DNA from: CBDFHJ01 sp965247635
Lineage (GTDB): Bacteria; Chloroflexota; Dehalococcoidia; Lucifugimonadales; Australimonadaceae
Direction of reading: 5' to 3'
Length of the DNA: 64,000 bases
NCBI GenBank assembly: GCA_965247635.1
Contig: CBDFHJ010000005.1
Location: 1 to 64,000, forward strand
This document shows positions 45,193 through 53,268 of this stretch, one piece after another. A model generated the notes under the pieces. It ran no database searches and was not told the DNA's origin. It saw only the letters and a program-made list of their open reading frames with translations. The first letter of the stretch is position 1, and each line of letters starts with the position of its first letter. Made by a program: the position numbers and the translations under genes.

Positions 45193-45993
45193 CTAGGCGG
45201 CGGCCTCGCTTAACGCGGCGTACTGCTCCGGCGTCAGGCGCCAGCCGGAGGCGGCGCAGTTCTCCTCCACCCTGTGGACACGGTTGGTCTGCGGGATGGT
45301 GATGACCTGAGGGTGGTTGACGCACCAGGCCAGCAGGACCTGGGCTCTGGTCTTACCCGTGGCGGCGCACACTTCGTCCAACACCTGGGCCAGACGCGGC
45401 CGGGCACGCAGCTCTCCATCCATCCTCCCCATGGCCAGGGGGCTGTAGGCGACGACCGTCACCTGGTGTTCCTCGCAGTAGGGCAGGAGCTCCCTTTCGA
45501 TAGCGCGGTCGAAGAGGCTGTAGCTCACTTGGTTGGAGACGACCGGATGCGCCCCTAGCGCCTGCTGGGCCTCCTGGAGCTGCTGGACCGAGAAGTTGCT
45601 TACGCCGATGTAGCGTACCCTGCCGAGGTGCAATAGCTCCTCCATCGCCCGCATCGTGTCCTCGATGGGTATGCGGGGGTTCGGCCAGTGCACCTGGTAC
45701 AAGTCTATATGGTCGGTGCCAAGCCGTTTCATGCTGCCCTCCGCCGCCTTGAGCACGTCTTTGTACGCCAGGTTGCCCGGTGAGACCTTGGTGGCGATGA
45801 AGTAGTCGGCGCGCCCGCCACGGATGGCGCGGCCCACGCGCTCCTCCGTGTGGTAGTTCTCCGCCGTGTCGATGTGCGATCCGCCCAGCTCGAGGCTCCG
45901 GCGGATGACCTCGGGGTCGCCGCTGTACTTCCAGGTGCCCAGGCCGATCTCCGGCACCATTTCGCCGGTGCTCCCCAACCGCTTGAACTCCAT
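45193..45993 (-). CDS. aldo/keto reductase
   Basis: 267 residues from the ATG at 45993 (AGAGG five bases before; a GTG two codons earlier is possible). The family tetrad is visible: Asp and Tyr in HIDTAENYHTEERVG, Lys in FIATKVSPG and His in LYQVHWPNP. The NADPH-binding C-terminal section includes VITIPQTNRVHRVEENCAAS, a variant of the usual IPKxxxxxR. It should reduce aldehydes or ketones in the cytoplasm; the substrate cannot be told. It lies in the same direction as the DUF3179 gene but with a separate 116-bp leader. Confidence 0.93.
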   Translation of the reverse strand: MEFKRLGSTGEMVPEIGLGTWKYSGDPEVIRRSLELGGSHIDTAENYHTEERVGRAIRGGRADYFIATKVSPGNLAYKDVLKAAEGSMKRLGTDHIDLYQVHWPNPRIPIEDTMRAMEELLHLGRVRYIGVSNFSVQQLQEAQQALGAHPVVSNQVSYSLFDRAIERELLPYCEEHQVTVVAYSPLAMGRMDGELRARPRLAQVLDEVCAATGKTRAQVLLAWCVNHPQVITIPQTNRVHRVEENCAASGWRLTPEQYAALSEAAA

Positions 45994-46082
45994 ATTCACC
46001 TCTTCGTCCAGGGCCTGAGAACTATGCTTCCGAGGCCAGGCTCGGCTTACTAGCGGGCAGTCCGGAAAGCAGTTTCACATCT

Positions 46083-46170
46083 TGTCACCCTGAGTCCGCC
46101 TGCGGCGGACGAAGGGTCTCTCGGGTGAGAGATTCTTCGTCCCGATTGCATCGGGACTCAGAATGACAGG
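46083..46170. repeat. dispersed intergenic repeat, copy 2
   Basis: TGTCACCCTGAGTCCGCCTG through GATTCTTCGTCCCGATTGCA to CAGAATGACAGG. It contains the small palindromes GTCCGCctgcGGCGGAC and TCCCGAttgcaTCGGGA. Similar to 43133-43251; the remaining 46000-46350 gap holds no gene. Confidence 0.8.
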
Positions 46171-46350
46171 AACTTTGTGGACTAAGCGCGAGCTACCCAG
46201 GCCAGGGCCGCGGGAACCGTATCACCTCAGCGCGTTGGAGTGCCACCCCCGCCGGACGCAGCCGTATCGTCCAGCCTCCGGGCGTCCCGATTGATTGCGT
46301 GGCCCGCATTAGGTAGACTGCCCGTCAAGCTTCCCCTGGAGTGATGGCCA

Positions 46351-47736
46351 ATGCCTGACGACGACGCCCTCCGCGACCGCATCGAGGACGCCCTGCGCGG
46401 CCAGGACGCGGAGTACATAGAGGTCCGCGTGGAGCAAGCCGAATCGAGCCAGGTCCGGTATCGAGGCCGCGAGCTTGAGGAGGTCAGCCGCAGCAGTAAC
46501 CGGGGTGGGAGCGTCCGCGCGCTGGCCGGTGGGGGCTGGGGCTTCGTGTGCTTCAACGACGTGAGCGACCTTGCCGGCAAGGTGGGCCTGGCCGTTCGGC
46601 ATGCCAGGCTCGTGGGCGGTGAGCGCATCGTCTTGGCGGATGTCCCGCCGGTGGTCGAGTCGGTGCCCACCACCGTGCGTAAGGATCCCCTAGCGCTCTC
46701 GCTTCAGGAGAAGAAGGACGTTCTTGACCAGTACGTGGAGACTATGATGGGCGTGCCGCAGGTGCAAAGCTGTACCGTGGCCTATGGCGACGGTCGCAGG
46801 CGCGTCGTCTTCGCAAGCTCCGTGGGGTCGTACATCGAGCAGGAGCGGATCGATATCTCGCTCCGCTTGAGCGCCATGGCCCGGGATGGCGCCGAGGTTC
46901 AGCAAGACGGCGTGAGCCTGGGGAGCCTGGGGGACTTTGGCGCCATTGAAGGCTTGCATCAGCAGGCCCAGGAGGTGGCGGAAAAGGCCGTGGCCCTTCT
47001 GAAGGCGCCGCAGGCCCCCGGCGGCGAAACGACGGTGGTCCTGGACCCCATCCTTGCCGGGGTCTTTATCCACGAAGCCTTTGGCCATCTTTCTGAAGCG
47101 GACCACGTCTACGCGAACCCCCGCATGCAGGAAATCATGGTCCTGGGCAGAAAGTTCGGCGGCGAACACCTGAACGTGGTGGACGGCGCCTCCGTTCCCG
47201 GCCTGCGCGGCTCCTACAAGTACGACGACGAGGGCGTCGAAGCCGGGCGCTCCCAGCTGATTCACGAGGGCGTGCTCGTGGGCCGCCTGCACTCACGGGA
47301 GACGGCGGCGAAGCTGGGCGAGGCCCTCACGGGCAACGCCCGGGCCATCACCTACCGCTTTCCACCCATCGTCCGGATGACGAACACCTTTATCGAGCCC
47401 GGCACGGCCACACCGGAGGACATCTTCGCCGATGTGAAGGAGGGCGTGTACGCCCGCAACTGGTACGGGGGCATGACCAGCATGGAGATGTTCACCTTCT
47501 CCGCCGGCGAGGCGTACATGGTCCGTAATGGACGGATAGAGGAGTTGGTCCGGCCGGTGATGCTCTCCGGCAACTTGTTTACCACGTTGCGAAACCTTGA
47601 CGCTATCGCCAACGACCTGGACATGAACCAGGGCGGGGGTTGCGGTAAGGCCGGCCAGAGCCCCTTGCCGGTCTCCAACGGCAGTCCTCACATCCGCATC
47701 CGCAACTGTCTGGTGGGAGGGAACGGCCATTCCTGA
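46351..47736 (+). CDS. tldD: TldD-family metalloprotease subunit
   Basis: 461 residues. The zinc-binding HExxxH of the family is HEAFGHLSEADHVYAN (about residue 240), and the C-terminal glycine-rich NQGGGCGKAGQSPLP block with its cysteine is typical. TldD pairs with TldE to form a protease that degrades unfolded peptides and matures ribosomally made peptides such as microcins. The next gene is the TldE partner, closely coupled. Full length with all motifs, so I am confident of the family. The in vivo substrate is unknown here. Confidence 0.95.
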   Translation: MPDDDALRDRIEDALRGQDAEYIEVRVEQAESSQVRYRGRELEEVSRSSNRGGSVRALAGGGWGFVCFNDVSDLAGKVGLAVRHARLVGGERIVLADVPPVVESVPTTVRKDPLALSLQEKKDVLDQYVETMMGVPQVQSCTVAYGDGRRRVVFASSVGSYIEQERIDISLRLSAMARDGAEVQQDGVSLGSLGDFGAIEGLHQQAQEVAEKAVALLKAPQAPGGETTVVLDPILAGVFIHEAFGHLSEADHVYANPRMQEIMVLGRKFGGEHLNVVDGASVPGLRGSYKYDDEGVEAGRSQLIHEGVLVGRLHSRETAAKLGEALTGNARAITYRFPPIVRMTNTFIEPGTATPEDIFADVKEGVYARNWYGGMTSMEMFTFSAGEAYMVRNGRIEELVRPVMLSGNLFTTLRNLDAIANDLDMNQGGGCGKAGQSPLPVSNGSPHIRIRNCLVGGNGHS

Positions 47737-47761
47737 CCGTATTCTGGAGAAGGCTAGACGG

Positions 47762-49036
47762 GTGGCCGAGCAGGCGGAGGTCTTTCACGTCAGCCGCGTG
47801 GAGACACCCGTCCACTTCGAGGCCAACCGCCTCAAGTCCATCGAGACGCGTGAGGCGACAGGCGCCGCCCTCCGTCTGGTTGAAAACGGGCGCGTCGGCT
47901 TTAGCTCCTCCACCGACCTTGACCGGCCGGACGACCTAGTCCAATCGGCGCTGGAGACAGTCTCCTTCGGTGCAGAAGCCCGGTTTGAGCTCCCCGGCCC
48001 CGCCGAGTACCCGGAAGTGCCGGTCTACGACGATGCTGTCGAGCAAGCGTCGCTGGAGGAGATGGTCCACCTCGGACAACAGGTTGTAGACGCCGTCCGG
48101 GCCTACTCCGACGAGGTCCAGGTGGAGGGGTCGGTCACCCGAGATCTCTCTACCATCACGCTTCTCAACAGCTCGGGCGGGCACGTCCAGTACACCAAGA
48201 CGACCTACAGCCTGGGGTTCGAGGGAACGCTCATCCGGGGCGAGGACATGCTCTTTGTCTTCGACTCCCAGAGCTCGTGCCACCCGATAGTCGATGCCGC
48301 GCCAGTGACCGACTCCATACTCCGTCAGCTAGAGCAGGCCAAAGAAACGGCCAACCCCGACAGCGGGTCTATGCCGGTCATCTTTATGCCCACCGCCGTG
48401 GCGAGCGTGTTTCTTTCGCCCCTGCTGTCGGGGTTCAACGGCAAGACGGTGCTGCAAGGCACCTCACCCCTGGGGGGCAGGTTGGGCGAGCGGGTCGTGG
48501 ACGAACGCTTCACGCTCACCGACGACCCAACTCAGCCGTACGTCCCCCGCAGCCGCGTGAGCGACGACGAAGGCATTCCGAGCCGTCGGCTGCCCCTCAT
48601 CGAGCAAGGCGTCGCCGCGAACTTCCTCTACGACCTGCAAACGGCGGGACAGGCGGGCACCGTAAGCACCGGTAGCGGCGAACGCGGGTTGGGGTCGTTG
48701 CCTGGTCCGTCGAGCAGCGTCCTGATGGTGGAGGAAGGAAACGCCACCTGGGAGGACCTGCTGGCCGAGGTGGATAACGGTCTTGTCGTGGAGCGGTTGC
48801 TTGGCGCGGGCCAGAGTAATATTCTTGGAGGCGACTTCAACGCGAACGTGCTGCTCGGTTACCTGGTAGAGCAGGGCCGACTGGTAGGTCGGGTGAAAAA
48901 CACGATGGTTTCGGGAAACGCGTACCAGGCGTTGAATCACCTTATCGGCATCGAGCGTCAGGGCAAGTGGGTCGGCGGCGGGCTGTATGCTCCAAGCATC
49001 GCCTGCGCCGGGATTGGCGTGGCCAGCAAGCGGTAA
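47762..49036 (+). CDS. tldE: TldE/PmbA-type protease partner
   Basis: 424 residues from GTG 47762. It is homologous to TldD but lacks the HExxxH, as expected for the TldE/PmbA subunit. C-terminal motifs (GDFNANVLLGYLVEQGRLVG, MVSGNAYQALNHL) are intact. The family N terminus usually begins further upstream, and the frame reads IPDRILEKARRVAEQAEVFH from an ATT at 47729. That ATT has a strong GGGAGGG seven bases before it. The true start may therefore be the rare codon ATT, overlapping the tldD stop. Confidence 0.92.
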   Translation: MAEQAEVFHVSRVETPVHFEANRLKSIETREATGAALRLVENGRVGFSSSTDLDRPDDLVQSALETVSFGAEARFELPGPAEYPEVPVYDDAVEQASLEEMVHLGQQVVDAVRAYSDEVQVEGSVTRDLSTITLLNSSGGHVQYTKTTYSLGFEGTLIRGEDMLFVFDSQSSCHPIVDAAPVTDSILRQLEQAKETANPDSGSMPVIFMPTAVASVFLSPLLSGFNGKTVLQGTSPLGGRLGERVVDERFTLTDDPTQPYVPRSRVSDDEGIPSRRLPLIEQGVAANFLYDLQTAGQAGTVSTGSGERGLGSLPGPSSSVLMVEEGNATWEDLLAEVDNGLVVERLLGAGQSNILGGDFNANVLLGYLVEQGRLVGRVKNTMVSGNAYQALNHLIGIERQGKWVGGGLYAPSIACAGIGVASKR

Positions 49037-49049
49037 GGGACGACACCGT

Positions 49050-49982
49050 ATGGAGCCAGAGAACCTCTCAGCAGCGTTGGACCTTGGGCCACAGTCCCTA
49101 AAGGCTTCAGACCTGCTCTTTCTGAGCGGCCTGGTCTCGACGGAGATGGATGAGGTTCGGGCCTGGTGGGAAGGGCTCCCGGCCCTGCGCCGAGTACAGA
49201 TCACCTCTCGGCTGGTAGAAATAGCCGAAGAGAACGCCGACTTGGACTTTCACACCTTCTTCTGCTACTGCGTCAACGACCCGGATCCAATGACCCGTCA
49301 ACAGGCCATTGGTGGCCTCTGGGAATCGGAAGACCGGTCTATCATTCCCCTTCTAGTGGACCGTTTGGCCAACGATGATCATGTGAACGTCCGCGCGGCC
49401 GCCGCCTTGGGGCTGGGGCAGTTTGCCCTGCTGGCCCAGCAAGGCAAACTGCTACCGAGGGATGGAGCGCGGGTGTGGCAGGTGCTCCGCGAAGTGCTCT
49501 GCAAGGGTGATGAGCAACTCACCGTGCGCCGCAGGGCGCTGGAGTCGGCCAGCGCGTTCTCCTTTGAGGAAGTAAGCGAGTGGGTGATGTGGGGCTATCG
49601 GAGCGAGGACTCCGGCCTGCGACAGAGCGCGCTGTGCGCCATGGGCCGTAGCTGCGATAGCTTGTGGTTGCCGCTCATCCTCCGAGAGATGCGCAACGGC
49701 GACCCAGCCATGCGCTACGAAGCGGCCAACGCGTGCCGCGAAATGGGGGACGACGAGGCGGTGCCCCATTTGGCGACCCTCGTAGACGACGACGACGACC
49801 CCCAGGTGCAGCTATCGGCCATCCAGGCCCTGGGGAGCATTGGCGGTGCGCACGCCAAGAAGCTACTTAGACTTTACGCTCGCTCCTTCGCGAGCGACGA
49901 TAACGTTCGAGAGGCCGCTGAAATCGCGCTGGAGATGACCGAGCTGGAGGAGATGCCCGTCCGTTTTCGGATGGCCCATTGA
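49050..49982 (+). CDS. HEAT-repeat protein
   Basis: 310 residues from ATG 49050 (AAGGGA upstream; a longer frame inside tldE is unlikely). It consists of helical HEAT/PBS-lyase-like repeats: DPMTRQQAIGGLWESEDRSI, HVNVRAAAALGLGQFA, DSGLRQSALCAMGRSC, DPAMRYEAANACREMGDDEA and DPQVQLSAIQALGSIG. No catalytic motif is visible; such proteins are scaffolds for protein-protein contacts. Its position 13 bp behind tldE suggests joint expression and perhaps a role with the TldDE protease. Confidence 0.85.
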   Translation: MEPENLSAALDLGPQSLKASDLLFLSGLVSTEMDEVRAWWEGLPALRRVQITSRLVEIAEENADLDFHTFFCYCVNDPDPMTRQQAIGGLWESEDRSIIPLLVDRLANDDHVNVRAAAALGLGQFALLAQQGKLLPRDGARVWQVLREVLCKGDEQLTVRRRALESASAFSFEEVSEWVMWGYRSEDSGLRQSALCAMGRSCDSLWLPLILREMRNGDPAMRYEAANACREMGDDEAVPHLATLVDDDDDPQVQLSAIQALGSIGGAHAKKLLRLYARSFASDDNVREAAEIALEMTELEEMPVRFRMAH

Positions 49983-50082
49983 CCGCCGGTGCTAGGCGGA
50001 GAACCCAGCCTCGGCAGACCGTCCAGGATGCCCGATCTACGGTCACCCGGTGGCGCCTACTTGTTTCACCGGATAGGTATGC

Positions 50083-50538
50083 ATGAGTCGAATACGCATT
50101 GAACAGGCCGTATCAGCCGGCGGCGTGGTGTACCGGGAAACGGAAACTGGGGTTGAGATAGCCCTGTGCGGCCGCCGCCGTCCACGCACTTGGAACCTCC
50201 CCAAAGGCACCCCTGATGCTGGAGAGACTTTGGAGCAGACGGCGTTGCGCGAGGTCCAAGAGGAGACGGGGCTTCAGGTGGAGGTGCGGGAGTCCCTTGG
50301 CGACATTACCTACTGGTTCAACTGGCCCCAGGAAAACGTGCGCTACCACAAGACCGTCTACTTCTACTTGATGGAGGAGCGGGGTGGCTCCATCGAGCTC
50401 CACGACCCGGAGTTCGACGAGGTGCAGTGGTTCCAAGCGCAAGACGCCCTCAAAGCATTGACCTACACCAACGAAATCAACGTGGTGGAGCGGGCGCTGC
50501 ACGCGCTGGCGCAACGAGGCGTCCATGACCGACACTGA
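50083..50538 (+). CDS. Nudix hydrolase
   Basis: 151 residues. The Nudix box is complete: GTPDAGETLEQTALREVQEE followed by TGL. The fold is completed by HKTVYFYLMEE and EFDEVQWFQAQDAL. It resembles Ap4A/diadenosine-polyphosphate-type hydrolases (AGGVVYRETE-like start), which cleave nucleoside diphosphate linkages. It overlaps the GNAT gene that follows by 14 bp, so they are co-translated. Confidence 0.93.
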   Translation: MSRIRIEQAVSAGGVVYRETETGVEIALCGRRRPRTWNLPKGTPDAGETLEQTALREVQEETGLQVEVRESLGDITYWFNWPQENVRYHKTVYFYLMEERGGSIELHDPEFDEVQWFQAQDALKALTYTNEINVVERALHALAQRGVHDRH

Positions 50539-51100
50539 CGTTGCCATTCGGGGCCGCAAGGTACTGCTGCGCGGCAAACGCCTTGAGGACGCCGAAGACG
50601 ATTACCGTTGGCGCGCTGACGAAGAGCTGGCCGCGCTGGACGCCACCTCACCCCTGCGCATCTCCTTGCAGGAGTTCAGCAGGATGTACCAAGGGGAGAT
50701 ACGGTACCCCACCCCTTGGGTTCGTCGTTACGCCATCGACACCCACGACGGTAGCCACATCGGTAACTGCATGGTCTACGACATAGATACGGCTTCAGGA
50801 GCGGCTGAGCTTGGCATCATGGTGGGTGAGCGGGCGTACTGGGACCAGGGCTACGGGGTCGACGCCATGGCCTGCATGATGGAGGAGGCGTTCAAGCTCC
50901 CCCCTTTGAAAAGGCTCTACCTCCACACCCTGGTGCGGAACCACCGGGCCCGGCGTGCCTTTGCCAAGTGTGGGTTCCGTGAAGTCCGCGAGGTGCGTCG
51001 GGGCAACCGAGACTTCGTCCGCATGGAAACCACGCGCGAGGAGTGGGAGGCCCTTCGGGCCACGCTGGTGGACCTATCGGAAGGAATTGAAGGGCGCTAG
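50525..51100 (+). CDS. GNAT-family N-acetyltransferase (RimJ/RimL-like)
   Basis: 191 residues. The acetyl-CoA-binding motif region is seen in AAELGIMVGERAYWDQGYGV (Q/RxxGxG/A-like) followed by ACMMEEAFKLPPLKRLYLHT and NHRARRAFAKCGFREVREVR. The order is that of RimJ/RimL-type transferases, which acetylate protein N termini or small amines. It is coupled to the upstream Nudix gene. Substrate not predictable. Confidence 0.9.
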   Translation: MTDTDVAIRGRKVLLRGKRLEDAEDDYRWRADEELAALDATSPLRISLQEFSRMYQGEIRYPTPWVRRYAIDTHDGSHIGNCMVYDIDTASGAAELGIMVGERAYWDQGYGVDAMACMMEEAFKLPPLKRLYLHTLVRNHRARRAFAKCGFREVREVRRGNRDFVRMETTREEWEALRATLVDLSEGIEGR

Positions 51101-51172
51101 CGAAGCCCTCACCCATGGCCACCCTCCCTCAACCCGCTTCCCCCTGGATGGGAGGGGGTTTTGCAGTGGTTG

Positions 51173-51610
51173 CTAGTGCCGGGAAGGGAGGCTTACCAAG
51201 GCCTCTCCTGTGGTCGTCCGGACCCCGCTGCCGTTCTCTATCCACAGCTCACAGCGTGCCAAGTGCTGGCCACGCTCGCTCCACCGCTCCGTCACCACCC
51301 CGCGGCAGGTAAGAACGTCGTTTGGCGTGTCCATCTCCCGGTACCTCGCCGACAGCTCGAGCAGCCGCCCATCCAAGCCGATCCAGTCCGTAACCAACTG
51401 GCCCAGGAAAGCGCTTTTCAGCGCGCCGTGGACCACAACGCCTGGCAGTCCTTGCGCCTGCGCGAACTCATGGTCGTAATGGATCTGGTAGTAGTCCCCC
51501 GACGCTCCGGCGTACATCACCAGCTGCTGCGTCGTGGGACGCCGCTCAAGGGAGGGAAGATGGTCCCCAACCTGGACGTCGTCGAAGCTGACCTGGGGTC
51601 GCATGGTCAT
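51173..51610 (-). CDS. MaoC-like dehydratase (hot-dog fold)
   Basis: 145 residues from ATG 51610, which overlaps the upstream stop by one base (TGATG); a longer frame from 51793 lies inside the neighbouring gene. The hydratase motif is visible: YAGASGDYYQIHYDHEFAQA followed by GVVVHGALKSAF. The catalytic Asp/His pair of R-specific enoyl-CoA hydratases would be in the former. It likely pairs with the gene at 51610-52065 as a two-subunit enoyl-CoA hydratase. Confidence 0.9.
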   Translation of the reverse strand: MTMRPQVSFDDVQVGDHLPSLERRPTTQQLVMYAGASGDYYQIHYDHEFAQAQGLPGVVVHGALKSAFLGQLVTDWIGLDGRLLELSARYREMDTPNDVLTCRGVVTERWSERGQHLARCELWIENGSGVRTTTGEALVSLPSRH

Positions 51611-52065
51611 CACCGAGTGCGGATGATGGTGTTCTGCTGGACGGCCACGAGCTCCCCTTGCTGGTCGGTGTACTCCGTCACGTACTGCGCCAGGAGCATG
51701 GGGCCCAGCCGGCCAGTCCGCTCCGTGAGCGACTCCAGCCGCGTGACCGCGGTAAGCTCGGCGCCGGGACGGACTGGCGAATGGTATTTCCACGCGCTGC
51801 CCCCGTCGAGGACGCGTGGCAGCGTGTCGCCATCGGGGAGCGGTGGGATAGCTGGCGTTAGGGAGCGCAGGAAGGTGGGAGGCGCAATCAGCCCGCCATA
51901 AGGGGTCTCGCGGGCTGCCGTCTCGTCGTTGAACAGCGGGTTTGGGTCCCCGACGGCCCGCGCAAATCGCACGATGGCCCCGCGCTCAACCGTGCAGGGG
52001 CCCACGGACGTGGTGCTTGCCACGGCCGCGCGCATGGAGGGTGTGATGAGGCTGTCGGTGCTCAC
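51610..52065 (-). CDS. FAS1-like/MaoC N-terminal-type dehydratase partner
   Basis: 151 residues, GTG start at 52065 with only a weak ribosome binding site. The hot-dog fold is seen in GAIVRFARAVGDPNPLFNDE, YGGLIAPPTFLRSLTP and the strand pattern VLDGGSAWKYHSPVRPG. This is the usual non-catalytic half of split MaoC hydratases. It is followed immediately by the catalytic half. The pair would hydrate an enoyl-CoA in degradation of fatty, aromatic-derived or terpenoid acids. Confidence 0.88.
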   Translation of the reverse strand: MSTDSLITPSMRAAVASTTSVGPCTVERGAIVRFARAVGDPNPLFNDETAARETPYGGLIAPPTFLRSLTPAIPPLPDGDTLPRVLDGGSAWKYHSPVRPGAELTAVTRLESLTERTGRLGPMLLAQYVTEYTDQQGELVAVQQNTIIRTR

Positions 52066-52165
52066 GGTGACTGATTTCGTCTCGCGTCACGGGAGGGTAG
52101 GGGACGAATCGGGCAGTGTCAAGGCGAACTCCCGTCGTAGCATGGCGCAATGCTCGCGAAAAGTA

Positions 52166-52194
52166 TTGACAAGCGACCGGCTACTTGGTACTGT
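52166..52194 (+). promoter_or_regulatory. sigma-70-like promoter in intergenic region
   Basis: TTGACA at 52166-52171, 17-bp spacer, TACTGT at 52189-52194. It is the best promoter match I found in the window. Transcription would start near 52201. Confidence 0.6.
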
Positions 52195-52200
52195 CGCTGG

Positions 52201-52346
52201 GCTTGATCGTACGGCTCGCCCGAATGGTGGTAGGAATCTAGCATCGCGATCCACTTAGGTACTGCGGTTTTGCTGGACCTCTCCAGTCCTTGAGAACCGA
52301 GTGCCCGCCTTATAAGCCCTTCCACAAGGAAGGGCTTATTTATTGA
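52201..52346 (+). ncRNA. candidate small RNA (or attenuated leader) between promoter and terminator
   Basis: About 145 nt lie between the promoter at 52166-52194 and the intrinsic terminator at 52312-52339, with no open frame of note. It may be an independent small RNA or a 5' leader that attenuates the gene at 52432. I cannot match it to a known RNA family. Confidence 0.4.
52312..52339 (+). terminator. intrinsic terminator
   Basis: ATAAGCCCTTCC pairs perfectly with GGAAGGGCTTAT around ACAA, followed by TTATTGAGCTTT. It is almost symmetric, so it could work in both directions, but the minus-strand gene begins (at 52065) before it. Confidence 0.8.
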
Positions 52347-52431
52347 GCTTTCCAACCGTCCGCTTTGCTAGACTCGTAAGCGCACCGTAGAATTAAGCAG
52401 TTGGATGTAAGCGATCGGACAGAGGCGCCCT

Positions 52432-52893
52432 ATGGCACGTCTCCCGTACCAGGTTCTGGTATTTCCGTTTCGGCGCGACGAGGACGGCGCGATTAAATAC
52501 GCTGTCTTCGAGCGGGCTTACGGCGGTGGTTGGGGGGCCATTACCGGCGGCGGTGAAGAGGACGAGTCTCCGCTGGAAGCGGCCGAACGCCAGGCGATTG
52601 AGAAGGCGGCAATTCCGCTGGAATCCGAGTTCTTGGCCTTGGCGTCGTTTGCCACCGTCCCCGTCGAGGCGGTGGCTGGCTTCCTACCCTGGGGCCCCGA
52701 GATCTTAGTAATGCCGGAGTACGCCTTTGCGGTGGAGGTGGACCAAACGCGCGAGTTCGTGCTTTCCGGGGAGCATTGGGGGTATCAGTGGCTCGACTAC
52801 GATCCGGCGCAGAGGCGACTGGTCTATGACCCCCACAAGAACGCCCTGTGGGAGCTTAACTACCGGCTAAAGCGAAAGGGCCAGGCAACCTAG
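52432..52893 (+). CDS. Nudix-like protein with degenerate catalytic box
   Basis: 153 residues, start MARLPYQVLVFPFRR. The strand pattern and the GAITGGGEEDESPLEAAERQ segment place it in the Nudix fold. The canonical REUxEExGU reads RQAIEKAAI instead, so the catalytic Glu residues are partly replaced. Similar sequences are annotated as dATP-pyrophosphohydrolase-like. Hydrolase activity is therefore doubtful. It lies between the candidate small RNA and tRNA-Trp. Confidence 0.75.
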   Translation: MARLPYQVLVFPFRRDEDGAIKYAVFERAYGGGWGAITGGGEEDESPLEAAERQAIEKAAIPLESEFLALASFATVPVEAVAGFLPWGPEILVMPEYAFAVEVDQTREFVLSGEHWGYQWLDYDPAQRRLVYDPHKNALWELNYRLKRKGQAT

Positions 52894-52989
52894 ACGGCTT
52901 GCGGGCCCTTCGGGCAGTTCCTAAAATAGAATGAGCTAGGTCACTGGGCGTCACGTTACGACGTCCAGCACGGCGGATTAGCTTGAGGT

Positions 52990-53065
52990 AGGAGTGTAGC
53001 TCAGCTGGTAGAGCAGCGGTCTCCAAAACCGCAGGCCGGGGGTTCGAGTCCTCCCACTCCTGCCA
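52990..53065 (+). tRNA. tRNA-Trp (anticodon CCA)
   Basis: Acceptor AGGAGTG (52990-52996) pairs with CACTCCT (53055-53061); discriminator G and encoded CCA (53063-53065). The anticodon stem GCGGT/ACCGC encloses CTCCAAA, anticodon CCA. The T-arm carries GGTTCGAGTCC. Confidence 0.96.
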
Positions 53066-53268
53066 AAATTTGTTCCATCGTTATCCCCGAATAGCCCCAC
53101 GTTAACGCTACTATCATTGGCTAGCCAGCCACTAACCAGCAGCTTCCGGCCCGCGATTGCCTTGGAATCGTTTCTCTACTGGCGTAAGGTTCACGGTAAC
53201 CCGAAACGAGCTGCAACCCGGCGGGGACACTCTCTAGAAGGAGGTCTCCAAGGGCAGGAGGCGCCGAT

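Noticed and set aside
51161..51901. 246-residue plus-strand frame opposite the MaoC pair
   Set aside because: Low-complexity translation with no ribosome binding site; the minus-strand pair has clear hot-dog motifs and coupled start/stop.
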